Positions 49,953-62,183 of a DNA stretch of 64,000 nt are shown here, one piece after another. Position 1 is the stretch's first letter; each line of letters starts with the position of its first letter. This DNA comes from Lota lota (taxonomy: Eukaryota > Chordata > Actinopteri > Gadiformes > Lotidae). The stretch is from positions 203,501 to 267,500 of the forward strand of contig JACYXH010000228.1 in NCBI GenBank assembly GCA_026745465.1, read 5' to 3'. The notes under the pieces were generated by a model, which was not told where the DNA came from, did no database searches, and saw only the letters and a list, made by a program, of their open reading frames with translations. The position numbers were made by a program, and so were the translations under genes.

Positions 49953-52330
49953 CATACAGAGTTATATCATGATTACAAAAATGCCTTTGTTGACTTGCTC
50001 TCATTTGTTATTAAAAGGCATATACTGGCACATTAAATATGAAGGATGTGAAACAAAATAAACATGTTTAGCTTTAAATATATGTATTGTGTACCCCGAT
50101 GGTCTTGAAGGAACAGGTGGAAACCGGATATCATGTTATATCTCACACAACTCAGCGGCCATTCAACTGGAGGGATTTTACCACCACGAGTTAAAACTAA
50201 ACATAAGGTGATTTCTTCTAATTTCAGATGAGCAGAAATGTTTGTTTCTTCTTCATTGTCGACACAGTGAGCACAACCGTGCTTAAACGTGAATGCTCAG
50301 CCTGCCGTTATGTTATTATTCATTTCTTCATGTTCAACAAAGGATGGGTGTATTTGGAACCAGGCTGTCGAAGCATCTTGAAGCATAAGAAGCACACAGT
50401 GTCTGCAGCAGTTCAAGCTTGGGCATGTTCACTGTAGAATATTCGATTGTCAGAGACTCATATTTGACTGTAGTTCAGTCCGATTTGGGCTGAGAGTTAC
50501 TATTATGTTGAACACAAAACATTTGAACGATAGCCAGCCTGACGGCCCATTTATAATTCACAAGAAATCTGAATCAATTTCTAATGGTTAAAAGAAAAAT
50601 TGGGTTGCATTAGAAGAACAGCATGTTATTTAAGTTCCAAATGTAGATCCATCGGGTGGATGACTGCGGTTTGGAGGTGAATTTGTACTGGGCACAATCT
50701 CCCATGTCCTCTTCCCAGATGGAATCTGTGGACATTGGTTCCCAAATATCAGACCGTCAGGTGAACTAAGCATGGATCCCAATCTGGGTCCCAAGGCGGC
50801 GAGTCGAGTGGTGTGTTCACAGGAGATGGAGCCGCATGCCCACTGAGATGATACCACTGAGATGAACCGTTGGGGCTATCTTTATGACCGCTGAATAAAC
50901 AGGAGACTGAAGGAGACTGTTATTTTGTTATCTGCCAAAGTCTTCCTTTTCATTCCACCACCAGGGGAACCAGGCTGTGGGGTTTAGCATGTTTACACTA
51001 TTACCTGGAACAGAACACTGGAGCCCAGTGAACCATATGCAGTTCTCTACAAAACACACTTGTCAAAATACCTTTTCTTTCACCTGCTTTATATTTCCCT
51101 GAGCGACGCATCGCTGTTAGGGAAAAAAACAAAGAGCTATATCCCCAATCAGAAATATTGTGTATTTTTTTTGCCTTTCTTATATTTTCCCATACCATGC
51201 ATCGGTTCCCCATATCCGTTTCAGCTGACAGGTCGTTGTTTCTTGGGGGGGATAGGTGCGCACCCTAGACAGTTTTGTTGATGAGGCATTATGTGTCCCG
51301 TGTAGCCGTCATCAGCCTGAGAAGGCTGGAGAAGGCTGGAGGCTCTGACCGACGTGTAATTGACATCCTGGTCCTATAGGCCCTTCTCTGGATCACAGGG
51401 GATCTAATGAGCCACCCGTACTAACCTCGCTGTCCTGACCACGCACCAGGAAGCGTTCCTCCCGGAAACAACGCACCCCTGGACAGGTCATGCATGTTGG
51501 GAGCAGCGGGTCTTACCATGTGGGACACGAGTTTAACAAAGGTATACACGAGAGGATACACTGGCTCTTGCGGAGGATTTAAATGGTGGATTTAAAATTG
51601 GTATCGTTGACTAAAAGCAATAAGAATTCATGGATTTCTTTGAAATTGTACGATGCAATATATTTTTTAATCAAACCGAAAAACAAGTACAAACTAGAAG
51701 GGAATTGTTGCGGCGTGTTACACATTAGCTTGGTTACTAAGCCTTTGTTCAGGGTGTCGTTGAGTTCACGGTAGCTGGAGCTGTTGTAATCTGCACCGTC
51801 TGCGCTCAAATAAAGCCTCCTATTCATCTATAGCGACTGCGGCTAACCACGCAGTCTGCGGTCTGATGTCCGTGTGTAGATGATTTATCCCTCCTGCTTC
51901 GCTAAATTACAGCATGTATTTTTTTTCCTTCACAAAAGACAGAAGGGAAATGCAGAGGTGTTGTCTATGGAGACATTAAGTGTCAAATATATACATATAT
52001 AATATATTTAACAAAAATGTAACAAAAATATATGTAACAAATATTTTTAATAGACAAAGTTTCTAAAAACCAAACTAGAACTTAGTCAACTCTAAAGCAG
52101 GAATGAATTTAGCACATATGCCAACAACATTAGTCAACCTCGTTCTTAATGTCTGACAAGTCTGACTCTTTTTTTTTTCTTCGTGAGCCTGATTTACTGT
52201 GTGAAATGGTACAGAAAAGAAAGTGTTTGAAAGAGCCCTTCTGTCAAAATCCTACTTTTCTCATGAATTTGAAGGAGTTTTTCATATTAGGTACGATTGA
52301 TTGGTACCGTGACCGAGTACGATCCCCCTA

Positions 52331-52347
52331 CCCCCCCCCCCCCCCCC
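52331..52347. repeat. Poly-C run, 17 nt
   Basis: Uninterrupted C homopolymer just upstream of the GAA-tailed repeat end. Confidence 0.9.
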
Positions 52348-52417
52348 AGCTCCAATTCCCTGCCGCTCAGCTTTCACTTTAGTAATGTTGTGCTGTACCC
52401 GCGTACCCCTGCTTATA

Positions 52418-52498
52418 CACAGACTCCGATACAGTAGGTGGCGGTATGCACCTAGTTGGTGTCTGAACCGCCAATAAACACAAAGAAGAAGAAGAAGA
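52418..52498 (+). repeat. Retroelement-type 3' end with (GAA)n tail
   Basis: The order GTAGGTGGCGGTATGCACCT, GAACCGCCAATAAACACAAA, then AGAAGAAGAAGAAG is that of a dispersed vertebrate repeat ending in a GAA tail. AATAAA lies just before the tail. Only this terminal part is recognisable. Confidence 0.55.
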
Positions 52499-53348
52499 CA
52501 CTTGTTTATGTTGGAGAAAGACCTCAAGCCCTTTCAATGGAGCCGACCTTTGCACTATGCCTACTGTTATTGATATGTTGGAGACGATCCGCTTGCCTGC
52601 CTAACCCTGCTTGCCTCATTCTGCTTGCCTCACCCTAACCCTAAACCATCTTTATCAGCTATGGCCGTGCAACTCAGAGGATGAGAATGGCACCTGCTGC
52701 GCACCAATTAAAGAGCAGTCCACTTCCGTGTGTTCTTTGTCTGGTAGTTTTCACACCTGATGCTGTCCGTACCCGAGTACACATGAACCGTACTGAAGAC
52801 CACTTTCTCAAGTGGTCCCGGGCTTCGTTCTCTGATGCGCGCTCCGCTACCGTACACGGTGTTCCCATAATTGGCTCTCGGACCGGGCGCGGCTCCCCGA
52901 TGTGAAGGCTCCATAAGAGATGTGCATGTGTGCACCTGGTTAAGACACTGTGACCAGCCATCCCATAACCCGACTCCATACAAGCGTCCCCGGTGGCTTG
53001 GTTGGTTGGTGCTTCAGTAGTTAGGAGAGGCGTCCTCGGATGCATTCAGCCATTTAGTCAGACTGCTGGCCTGTGTTTTTTGTACAGTTACAGGAAGTGC
53101 CCATTGTGCCAGTGAAGCCAAAGAGAGGAGGTTAATGTAATTGAAAACAATATTTAGGGGCGCGCAACATCTCCAATTAATCATGGACTCACCCCACTGC
53201 CTTTGAGCTGTTCTTACACTGACTGCTTGGCTGGACTGAAGCCCTCATAATGGCTTCGGGCTAATTATTCAGTCTGTGGATTCTGCTGTACAAGGATGCC
53301 TCTGATGCCGGCCGTAGGCTGGGTGTGTGCTCCTCTTGAATAGGTATT

Positions 53349-53350
<2 letters not shown>

Positions 53351-53434
<84 letters not shown>
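53351..53434. repeat. (GT)n microsatellite, about 84 bp
   Basis: Perfect GT tract. About 110 bp downstream lies a (CACG)n array on the same strand. Confidence 0.96.
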
Positions 53435-53437
<3 letters not shown>

Positions 53438-53537
53438 ATGCCCTTGACAGTTTTATGTTGTGGATATGTTGTGTTGGGTGTTAGCTGACACGGAGGTAGT
53501 TTAGCTTTTAACAGCCGGGGTTCTGTTGGGTCTGGCG

Positions 53538-53590
53538 CGTACACATACACATACACACGCACGCACGCACGCACGCACGCACGCACACGT
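53538..53590. repeat. (GCAC)n tetranucleotide repeat
   Basis: ACACATACACATACACACGC leads into about eight GCAC units. It lies about 105 bp from the GT tract, with which it can base pair in part. Confidence 0.9.
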
Positions 53591-55042
53591 GTGTGTTTAC
53601 ATTAATGCAACATGACAGTGTGAACAGTGTCTTAAGGCTCATGAGTCGGCTTGGGTTTTCATTGCGCGGAAATGAGCCCACGGTGTTTTTCTCACGTATC
53701 TGAAGATGGATTCAGAGAGGGGCTGCCAGGGAGTTAGGCGTGTTATAACTTCTGTGTAACCAAACAAAAAAGCCAACCCCTGAAACGACGGAGGGAGGGC
53801 GGCCAGTGCAAAGTGAAGGTCATGATGGTCCAGCTCGCTCCCTTTGTACTCGTTACAAAAACACTGTCATCGTAATGCAAGGCAGCACCTCACGGAAGGG
53901 GCCCTTTGGATGGGTTAATAGGCCCGATGTTTTATCCTTTTCAATTTGAGCATTTTGCATTTTCCGTCTACAATGAAGAAATTAATGGGAAAATCTGAAT
54001 CCAAGAAAAAAAATGTATTTCCCTTTCTTAGATGAAAGTGAAACCTTCCTAAGATCTGTATAGGGAGGAAGAATAGTGAGTTTTACTCTTCCCAATTTAA
54101 ATGCAAATGAGCGGATTTAAAAATGTTATGCACACTGTTATCAAGATAAGTCTTTTGAGTGAACATGGGCTGTTTAACTACTTAGACCGAGCGGGATCAG
54201 ACTTGATCGGATCCAATTGTTGACTAGTTGTTGGTTCTTGCAATTGGCAGGGTGTATATTTTCTTACTCATTTTGTTATGTGCACGTTTGCATTCAGGCT
54301 ATTAAGATGTCTCCTGTTATTATGCTAAACTTAATTGGGAACCAATGTTAACTTTAAATCAAATGCATAACTTGGTAGTTTAGCTTGTTTAACACAGTCT
54401 CATATAATCCAATGTTGTGGAAAGTCATAATGCGACAATCAGTATTGTGATTATTAGTGAAGATCACTACAACATTCTCCATTATCTAAATGGCTCTGCT
54501 TTTGAAGAGTGCTCACACATTGTCTTTAGACAGTGCATTAACAATGCAAAAGGGATATTCAAAGACTCTCATTTGTATTCCATACCACCCCCTACGTGCA
54601 CAAACACAACACAACACACACACGTACACACACAAGCCTCTCGCTTCAGTTAAGTTGGGGAGCCGCGTGGCGTGGCAGTAGCAGCCAATGCACAGAGAGG
54701 GGGGGGGGGGGCGCGAGGGCTAGGCAGTCAGCTCTGTGTGCACGAGAGAGAAACAGGCGCTCTCCTCGGTGGCTGGCTCTCTGGCTTTGCACGTGGATCC
54801 GCTGCGCAGGGAGGGCGACGAGAGATGCGCCGGGAGGACAAGCTGTCTGAAGAGCAGGGCACGGAGAGCGAGAGACACAGAGAGAGTTGATCCCAGGCTG
54901 CCTGCGCAGAGGGGAGTAGATAGATCACCGCGGGGAGAGAGAGCAACTCAGTCAGAGTCGGGAACGAACGGGGAAGCAGCCCGATCCGGGCGAAGCCGGC
55001 GAGGAAGGGAGAGGGAGCAGAGTACACCCTGAGCCCGCAGCG

Positions 55043-55217
<175 letters not shown>

Positions 55218-55757
55218 GCAGAGCTTGCGCTAAGTGGAGAGCAGAAGGTGGAGAGTGGGTGGGAGAGTCCTGGCAGAGGGTGGAGTCAGCGGCGTTTGAT
55301 TGACACCCTGGCAAAGTGGCGAGGGGGCGGAGCGTCGGCGGAAGTTGAAGTCTTTGAATCGGAGAGGAGGATGTTTATTTTTAGGAGGACTGAAGCGATA
55401 CAAAAAAGGAAAGGAAAAGAGAACCATGAGAAATGATGTGAGCGCCGCGCGTTGCAGCCACGAGACCCAACTGTAAGACGGCAAGAGGCAGGGGAAAGAC
55501 CGGCTCGGGGGGGAGGACAGGAGGCGACAGAGGAGAGGCAGCCCTCCTGTGATCACAGTGGGTCGCGCGGAACCACCGAGAGTGTGCACTCCCCCGTGGC
55601 AGAGCGGCGCTTTTTTCCGCGCATGTGACCGTGGACGCCGGGCCAAGTGAGCCGCAGCTGAGCGGGTGCGTGAGGGGGTGGGGAGGGGGTGCGTGAGGGG
55701 GTGGGGAGGATTGTGTCTCGCTGCTCTCACGGGAGACCTCCGCCAGTCGCTCCTCAG

Positions 55758-55914
<157 letters not shown>

Positions 55915-56511
55915 GAGAGGGACTTTCAAAGCAATTGAAGAGGCGGAAAGTGAGTCCCTCAGTCGGTGACAGCTTCAACAGCGGGAGACCACAGTGATCA
56001 AGTTAAATGCCGCCAGACTTAATGACTATGGAACGGATTGTTTGGAATGGCCGCCGTGTTGCAGGGCTAAGCCGATGACCGGTGCCCGAGAAAGATACTG
56101 ACGAGCCCGGGGAGGCATCCTGACTCAAGAGAGGGGCTCCAGGAAGGCAGAGGAAGACGAGCTCTGTTCTTGACTCACTGCTCTAATGTGTGTGGTTGTT
56201 GTTTTTTTAACACACATTTCACTTTATCTCCGTGTCCCCTGTGTCTGTGACGTTTAAGCTGCTGTGTGTTCCGGCTTCTTGTCTCACTTTCCCCACTCCT
56301 GTTCCTCCTCCTCCTCTTGTTCTCGTCTTCGGGCTTCCGCTCGGTCCGCCTGATCCGCTCTGGTCTCCGCGGAGGATTGCGGAGTCACTCACAGCGGAAA
56401 AACAACCTTGCTCTGAGCACTTTTGCAGGGCTGACTCTCTTGCTGACTGGAGTGTTTGGAGCTATCTGAGGACGAGTGTGAACAACGGACAGTGCGGAGA
56501 GAAACGGACTA

Positions 56512-56529
56512 ATGAGCAGCCACGGTTGA
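56512..56529 (+). other. Possible short upstream ORF in the asic2 leader
   Basis: An ATG in the context CTAATGAG opens a five-codon frame (MSSHG, then TGA) about 240 bases before the chosen asic2 start. If the leader starts upstream of it, it could dampen translation. Other ATGs occur further upstream, for example near 56005, so upstream ATGs are numerous. A regulatory role is inference. Confidence 0.3.
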
Positions 56530-56770
56530 GATCGGTGCCAAGAAAGAAACCAACGCTAGGAACAGAGACTTGGGCTCCGCCCACCGGCGAGTTTGTGCCG
56601 ATTTCAAGACGCCTGCGTTTGAGGAATCCGCGAGGCTAACGGCGGGCATCCAGTAGTGGATTACAGCGTTGGGATTCTTGTCACCCTGGAGCCACATGTG
56701 GAGCCCAGCCCCTGAGGCCTGGCATGGACACGAGGCCTTGTCGGCAGCTATAGGAGCGCTGTGGGCAGCC

Positions 56771-57388
56771 ATGGCTCTGGACGGCCTCTGCCTCAAGCGG
56801 GGTTCCCCGGCAGTGATCAGGAAAGGGCGCCGGCAACGTCCAGCCAAGCCCAGCCTGGCCCAGATAACCTCCACCCTGCTGTCCAGGACGCGTCTGCACG
56901 GCCTCAGGCACGTGTGTGTCCCCGGTGGCTCGGTGGGCCGCAGGGCCTTCTGGATGCTGGCCATGTGCACCTGCATGGGCCTGCTGCTGTCCTGGTCCTC
57001 CAACCGCCTGCTGCACTGGTTGTCCTTCCCCACCTACACCCGCATGCACACGGAGTGGGCCAAGGAGCTCGCCTTTCCCACCGTCACCATCTGCAACAAC
57101 AACCCCATCCGGCTCTACAAGCTCACCAAGAGCGACCTGTACTTTGCGGGCCACTGGCTGGGTCTGCTGCTGGCCAACCGGACAGTAAGACCCATGATCT
57201 TGGACCTGCTTCAGGAGGATAGACACTCGTGGTTTAAGAAGCTATCGGACTTCCGGCTGTTTCTACCGCCCAGGAACTTTGAAGGCACCAACTTGGAGTT
57301 TATGGATCGCCTGAGCCACCAGCTGGACGAGATGCTGCTGTCTTGCAAGTACAGAGGAGAATCCTGCGGCGCTCACAACTTCACCTCC
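56771..57388 (+). CDS. asic2: asic2 first coding exon, ASIC2b-type N-terminus (partial gene)
   Basis: This exon encodes the first 206 residues of an acid-sensing ion channel of the DEG/ENaC family, a trimeric plasma-membrane cation channel of neurons. The sequence shows a basic cytoplasmic N-terminus, the HG gating motif at residues 43-44 in RLHGLRHV, a first transmembrane helix at about 58-78 followed by SWSSNRLL, and the post-TM1 motif FPTVTICNNN at 102-111. The extracellular palm/finger start carries C108, C192 and C199 and possible N-glycosylation sites at N136 (NRT) and N203 (NFT). Stretches such as LLLSWSSNRLL, FAGHWLGLLL and LLSCKYRGE match the mammalian ASIC2b (MDEG2) first exon as I remember it, and not ASIC2a. 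ASIC2b is known mainly as a modulatory subunit of heteromeric ASICs. The ATG at 56771 has a strong Kozak context (GCAGCCATGG). An in-frame ATG at 56696 has a weak context, and an in-frame TAG at 56654 closes the frame upstream. The exon ends in phase 0. The remaining exons, including TM2, lie outside the window. Confidence 0.95.
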
Positions 57389-57394
57389 GTAAGT
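57389..57394 (+). other. asic2: Splice donor of asic2 exon 1
   Basis: GTAAGT follows the codons for NFTS directly and is a full-consensus donor. The frame reads on for only seven codons before a TAG, and the protein homology stops at this point. In ASIC2b the next exon begins with residues close to VFTKYGKCY, which fits a phase-0 junction here. Confidence 0.92.
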
Positions 57395-57563
57395 CCACGT
57401 GTTTATTTTTAGATTCACTTAAAGAGGTTCTGGAAAGCCACGTTGGTTCGCCGGGCTTAGCTGTCACCTCCAGCTTATCTATACCACATCAATCTCCAAT
57501 GTGTGGTTGAGAGGTGGTGGGTAATGGACATGTAGTGATTATATAACATGGTCTGTTTTATGG

Positions 57564-57639
57564 TACTACACACCAAAGGGCATTGTATGTTTAAAAAATG
57601 TACTTGGCAATAAAGCTTTTCTGATTCTGATTCTGATTT
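57564..57639 (-). repeat. Dispersed teleost repeat with (AATCAG)n head, copy 2, in the asic2 intron
   Basis: On the plus strand this reads CATTGTATGTTTAAAAAATG, then TACTTGGCAATAAAGCTTTT, then CTGATTCTGATTCTGA. This is the reverse complement of the copy near 20840. It is inserted about 0.18 kb after the exon 1 donor. Confidence 0.7.
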
Positions 57640-58663
57640 TACAAAAGGCTGTGAAATGAAGCATCTCTTTTGTTTACATGCTGTTGTTGGCACAGACAAC
57701 AAACATGCAACTGTTTGTTAAAGTAGAATAAGCTAGAATACGATTTTTTTTTGTTGTTGTTTGACTCTAAAGACCATAGTCATAATGATATTGTGATAAA
57801 ATACTATTTAGCATGTTTTTTGTGGCCTGTGAGTGCTGAAGATAAAACCCCCTTGAGCACGATAATGTCTCTGTCTGATCTCCCTCACTTTTTCTATGGC
57901 ATGTTTCCTGTGGGTTCTGAGGAGAATCTGCATGCCCACGCCCTCTGTGCACTCCCCACTCTGGACCAGAGCAGATGTTTCCTCTGCTGGAAGGCAAAAG
58001 ATGAGACTGTGTTTGAAACTAAACTTTACAGAGATTTTGGGGTCTTTCATTTATATGCACTTTGTTGTCTTTATGTTGCCTTTATGGCGTCAGAGTCGCT
58101 GGCTGCAGAACAAGACGCCTTGGCGGGTTTGGTAATGAGGGTGTGAAACGAGGCCAGTATTTGTATCTGCATTTGTCAGGGCTTGCTAAAAAAATGCATT
58201 TCAGTATTTTATAGCAATGCCTTTGTGCATATTTTATCGCGTCCGTGGGCTTAAGTGTTACGCTGTAAGCTTAAGCCTCGTGGACTTTGCAAATTGCTTT
58301 GAGGACTGAAAGCATCTACAATCTTCAACACTTTGACCGTCCAAATGAATTTGGAAGAACATTGAAACTTAAGCGCCGTTTATGAAGCCATACAGAAAAA
58401 GGACTTCAAACTAATCACAGAACATCAACAGTTCTGATTTGGCATGAGCGTTGTTTCCTTACAATGTAAACAGCAGCAGCGGCAGCTTTATTATCTAATT
58501 ATCTTACTGTCAGCTTGACTTTTCTAAATGCAATAATGCCAACACCCACTATATTCTGCTATGATAGTGCTTGTTGTACAAAAAAATTGATTTGGTTCAA
58601 GGTTTGAACCCAGAGCTTGATTAGCACTTTAGGATTAGCACAATTAGAGTAGAATTGTTCGAT

Positions 58664-58667
58664 TCTC

Positions 58668-58756
<89 letters not shown>
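58664..58756. repeat. (CT)n microsatellite in the asic2 intron
   Basis: About 90 bp of CT with one CTAT interruption near 58671. Confidence 0.96.
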
Positions 58757-58758
<2 letters not shown>

Positions 58759-59696
58759 GGTTGGGGTTCTCCATCATGTAAATGAATAGCTTAATCAGAA
58801 ACATGCCAGCTTCCATTATTTACATTTTTGGACAAGGTCTTGGTTAACACACATGGATGCATATTAGTTAGATTGATGGCTCATGATTAAACAGGGGATC
58901 TGGAATTGCTTGGTCTTATGTCTAGTGGGTCCAGACTAGTCTAGATCTTTGCATGTTTGCACAATTATGAATTTGTTTCTTTCTGCCATCAAATGTGTTT
59001 TCATCCGACTTCAAGTTGTCTGCTATCTAATACAACGTCAATTACAAATTGCCGGTGTATCCTTCTCACCGCAGCCTGGATTTGATCCAAAATGATCCTG
59101 ATCCAATATGTTATTATTAGACCTTTTCACAACTTTGGAACCACCGGGTTCTTTGAAAGGTATTTTTCACTCATAACATAATGCCTGATGCGACGATGCC
59201 TGCTTAGAGGCTTTTCTACCATGGTTCTTTGGCCAAATTGGTTGAGAGAAAAAAGCTATTTCCTGGGATGATAACTTCTGTGGAAAATATACAAATTATT
59301 TCAAATAAGTGATTGCGGCAGTGAAAGTATGGAAGAGGTCTGAATAATCTGTTCCATTTGACAAGAATCTGATGCAATTCTACTCAAGAACCTCTTGAAG
59401 TAACAATTCCAATCATTGTTGTTGGGCATGGTGCTTTACAAATTATTTCAAATCATAATGACATTACAGTTATTGTGCATTGAACAATCCTCAGTTCTGG
59501 GTTATTTTGGTCGGAATCACATGGATAATCCAGTAAATAGTTTCCCTTGCCAAAATTTGTGGTTTTGATTATTTTAAATCCTGGGGGGAGTGGGTGAAGG
59601 AGAGATTATTTAATTCAGCACACATAGGGATCAGAGGGGTGAAGAGATACACATAAACACACCTACAAATAAACTGGTTAGGCAGTGGCATTTTCT

Positions 59697-59775
59697 ATAA
59701 TAATAATAATAATCTTTATTTATAGAGCACTTTTCAAAATCCTCATTACAAAGTGCTTTACAAAGGCAGCACAAA
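59697..59775 (+). repeat. Dispersed repeat with (AAT)n head in the asic2 intron
   Basis: AATAATAATAATAATCTTTA is followed by TTTATAGAGCACTTTTCAAA and AAAGTGCTTTACAAAGGCAG, a pattern shared by a dispersed repeat common in fish genomes. Confidence 0.55.
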
Positions 59776-59931
59776 GACAAGTCAGCAGACAAAATAAAAG
59801 TAAACAGTCTCCACTCACAGGTGTGTATGTGTGTGTCTGCGTCTGTGTGTGTCTGTGCGCATGTCTACATCACTAGTATGCATGTAAATTAATTTGTGGC
59901 CGGAAATATGTGCATGTAAACCCAGCCAGTC

Positions 59932-59980
59932 GAGAGAGAGAGAGAGAGAGCGTGAGAGAGCGAAAGAGAGCGAGAGAGAG
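59932..59980. repeat. Imperfect GA-rich repeat in the asic2 intron
   Basis: GA units broken by GCG and AAA. Confidence 0.85.
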
Positions 59981-62099
59981 ATTCAAAGTGAGATGGTGTA
60001 GAGAAGTCATTGCATTTTCTGGTCTGGTGGGGCATACTGATGTAGGGAATAAATGTGATCATTCCCCTTGCCGCATCAGGCTCCTCTGTTTTGAATCCAT
60101 CACAGCCGACCGGAACCAGTCAATATGTCTATTAGAGTTCCACTGTGGTTTATGGCAGCTCACCTTCGCACCCAGCCTCTGCCTTCCGCAGCACACAGGC
60201 GGGATAAACACCCTCAGCCTCCCCAAAGCTCCTCTTAAACCGACGTGTGCAGAGAAACAGACCCCAGTGACCGCAATCATAAAACAATTAGCTGTAACAG
60301 TTCTCCAACCACCCAAAACAAGGGCTTTTTGGTGCTTGATATCTTATCAATACAGAGCAGCAAGGACTGCTGAGTGCGTTCAACGCAACACAGCCGCGAC
60401 CGGCTAGCACGGGCTCCAGTTGTGAGTTTAAAAGGCGGCTGTGATGATGATAAAAAAATAATAATAATAATACCACCGATCAGATAAGGGTCTAATCGTC
60501 GCCTCCTTGTCGCGGAAGGCGGCGGTAAGGTTATCTTCTGAGTCTTACAAACCACATAAATCAACCCAATCCACGGGAATGGCCCATAGGGAGCTCCACT
60601 ACCCAACCCCTTACTCTGTCCTCGGATACCTTGAGATTGTGTGCACTTGGGGGTCTGGCAGGACTGCTCTGTTCTTACTGAAAGGAAAGGTTCTCCACAG
60701 TGAGCCATTTAACAGCGCAGGAGGGAATCTATTATTAACGTTGTCCCTTTGTGTTGACCACAATTGCATGAATGCAGTGGAAAAAAGCCTCACAGTTTGT
60801 GCAAACGAGCACGACGGATTAGGGAGCAAATCATTTTCTTCCTCTGTTGACTTAATTTAAGAATCTTATTTAATCATCTGATTGATCTCTTTGATTGATC
60901 GATTTGTGTATACATTTTGGGTAAATATGTGGTTAATAGCTACAAGGCTGAACTAGTAGTTTCTTCAGGATCAATAAGTCAGCAGAGGTAATTGGAAAAC
61001 ATCACATACATGTGCCCCGGGGGTGCTGTCAGTGAATCATCTCTCGTATCCCCTTGACATTCTGTATATGATAACGTCCTCTAATAAAAAGCTACTTCTT
61101 TTCACACCTGGAAGTGGAGGTACAATCTGTTGCTCTTCCGATGTTCCTCTTCACCAAAGCACCCAGCGCAGATTTCCTTGTGCCTATTCGCAATGGGTCA
61201 TATCAACAATCCATGAAGCCGCTTCAATGCCCACGAGATGCTGGTAGGGGATGGTGAGGTGGATGTCCTGCAGGATTTGGCCGGTGCGCTGATTGCCCGT
61301 GATTTTTGCCCGTGAACTCCCCCTCTCTCGCTGTGTACGAGTGTTCTGAAGTGGCGTTGACGAGCCATTGACATCCATTGTATTTCAAAAGAGTGTTAAG
61401 CAGCACCCATAGCTGTATCTTTGTTTAGTCCATGACAATTAAGTGCTTAGGAACTGCCCTGGCTTGGTAGTTTTCTTCCAGTAGTTTAGGCAGTGTGATC
61501 ATTCTGAGTGCAGAGCAACATTTCGATTAGTCGCGAGGCTAAGTGTAGGACGGGGTGTTTTGTAATGGAACAACGTAAGCATTCACTTCTTAATCAAAAG
61601 GGCTCAGTTCCCAGTTGTATGAATTTACATGGAACAAGACTGTCAACTGAACAAAAATACAAAAGAAATCCCCTATCACCACAGTGCTCATGACCAAGAA
61701 ATTGAACATTCAGGACTTCTAACCAACTTAGAAGTATATACAGCTATGGGAGCTGCCAAACACTCTTTTGGAATATCATGGATGTCAATGGTTCGCCAAC
61801 TGCCCAATTTCGGAACGCGCATACACCGTGAGAGGGGTTGAACAAAAAGCATGGCTGATTTACATAGACAATGTCAACAATTAACCTGGGGTCTTTACGC
61901 GTACCTCTAACAAAGCATGGGCTCTCCGCCACTCATTTCCCATTTGACCTTTCCACAACAACGTCTAATACAGGCCCTGAACTATTGATTCGCTCTGACA
62001 TAAAAAAAACACCCCCAAGACGAGGAAATGCTGGGAATGTTATCCCCTGTGTCTGAAGAAATCTCATTAACATAACTTGTCCTCTGGTTGACATTTTGT

Positions 62100-62102
<3 letters not shown>

Positions 62103-62180
<78 letters not shown>
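62103..62180. repeat. (AG)n microsatellite in the asic2 intron
   Basis: Perfect AG tract of about 78 bp. It is followed by two GGGAGCACTTTGCGAAC copies (about 62190-62235), a short direct repeat. Confidence 0.96.

Positions 62181-62183
<3 letters not shown>

Larger units (their letters stand above)
47953..52417. other. Intergenic, no gene seen
   Basis: Very AT-rich between about 48340 and 48760. Contains the TA tract at 49889. No recognisable coding sequence. Confidence 0.65.
52499..54649. other. Intergenic upstream of the asic2 CpG block
   Basis: Contains two telomere-like CCCTAA units at 52634-52646, a GT tract and a GCAC repeat. Overlapping frames at 52674-53045 on both strands are not recognisable. 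Confidence 0.6.

Noticed and set aside
52617-52646. Telomere-like CCCTAACCCTAA
   Set aside because: Only two units; too short to call an interstitial telomere.
56232-56639. 135-codon frame upstream of the asic2 start
   Set aside because: No homology and out of frame with asic2; likely leader or promoter sequence.
56509-57226. Antisense and alternative frames across the asic2 exon
   Set aside because: Shadows of the GC-rich coding exon; only the +frame has DEG/ENaC homology.
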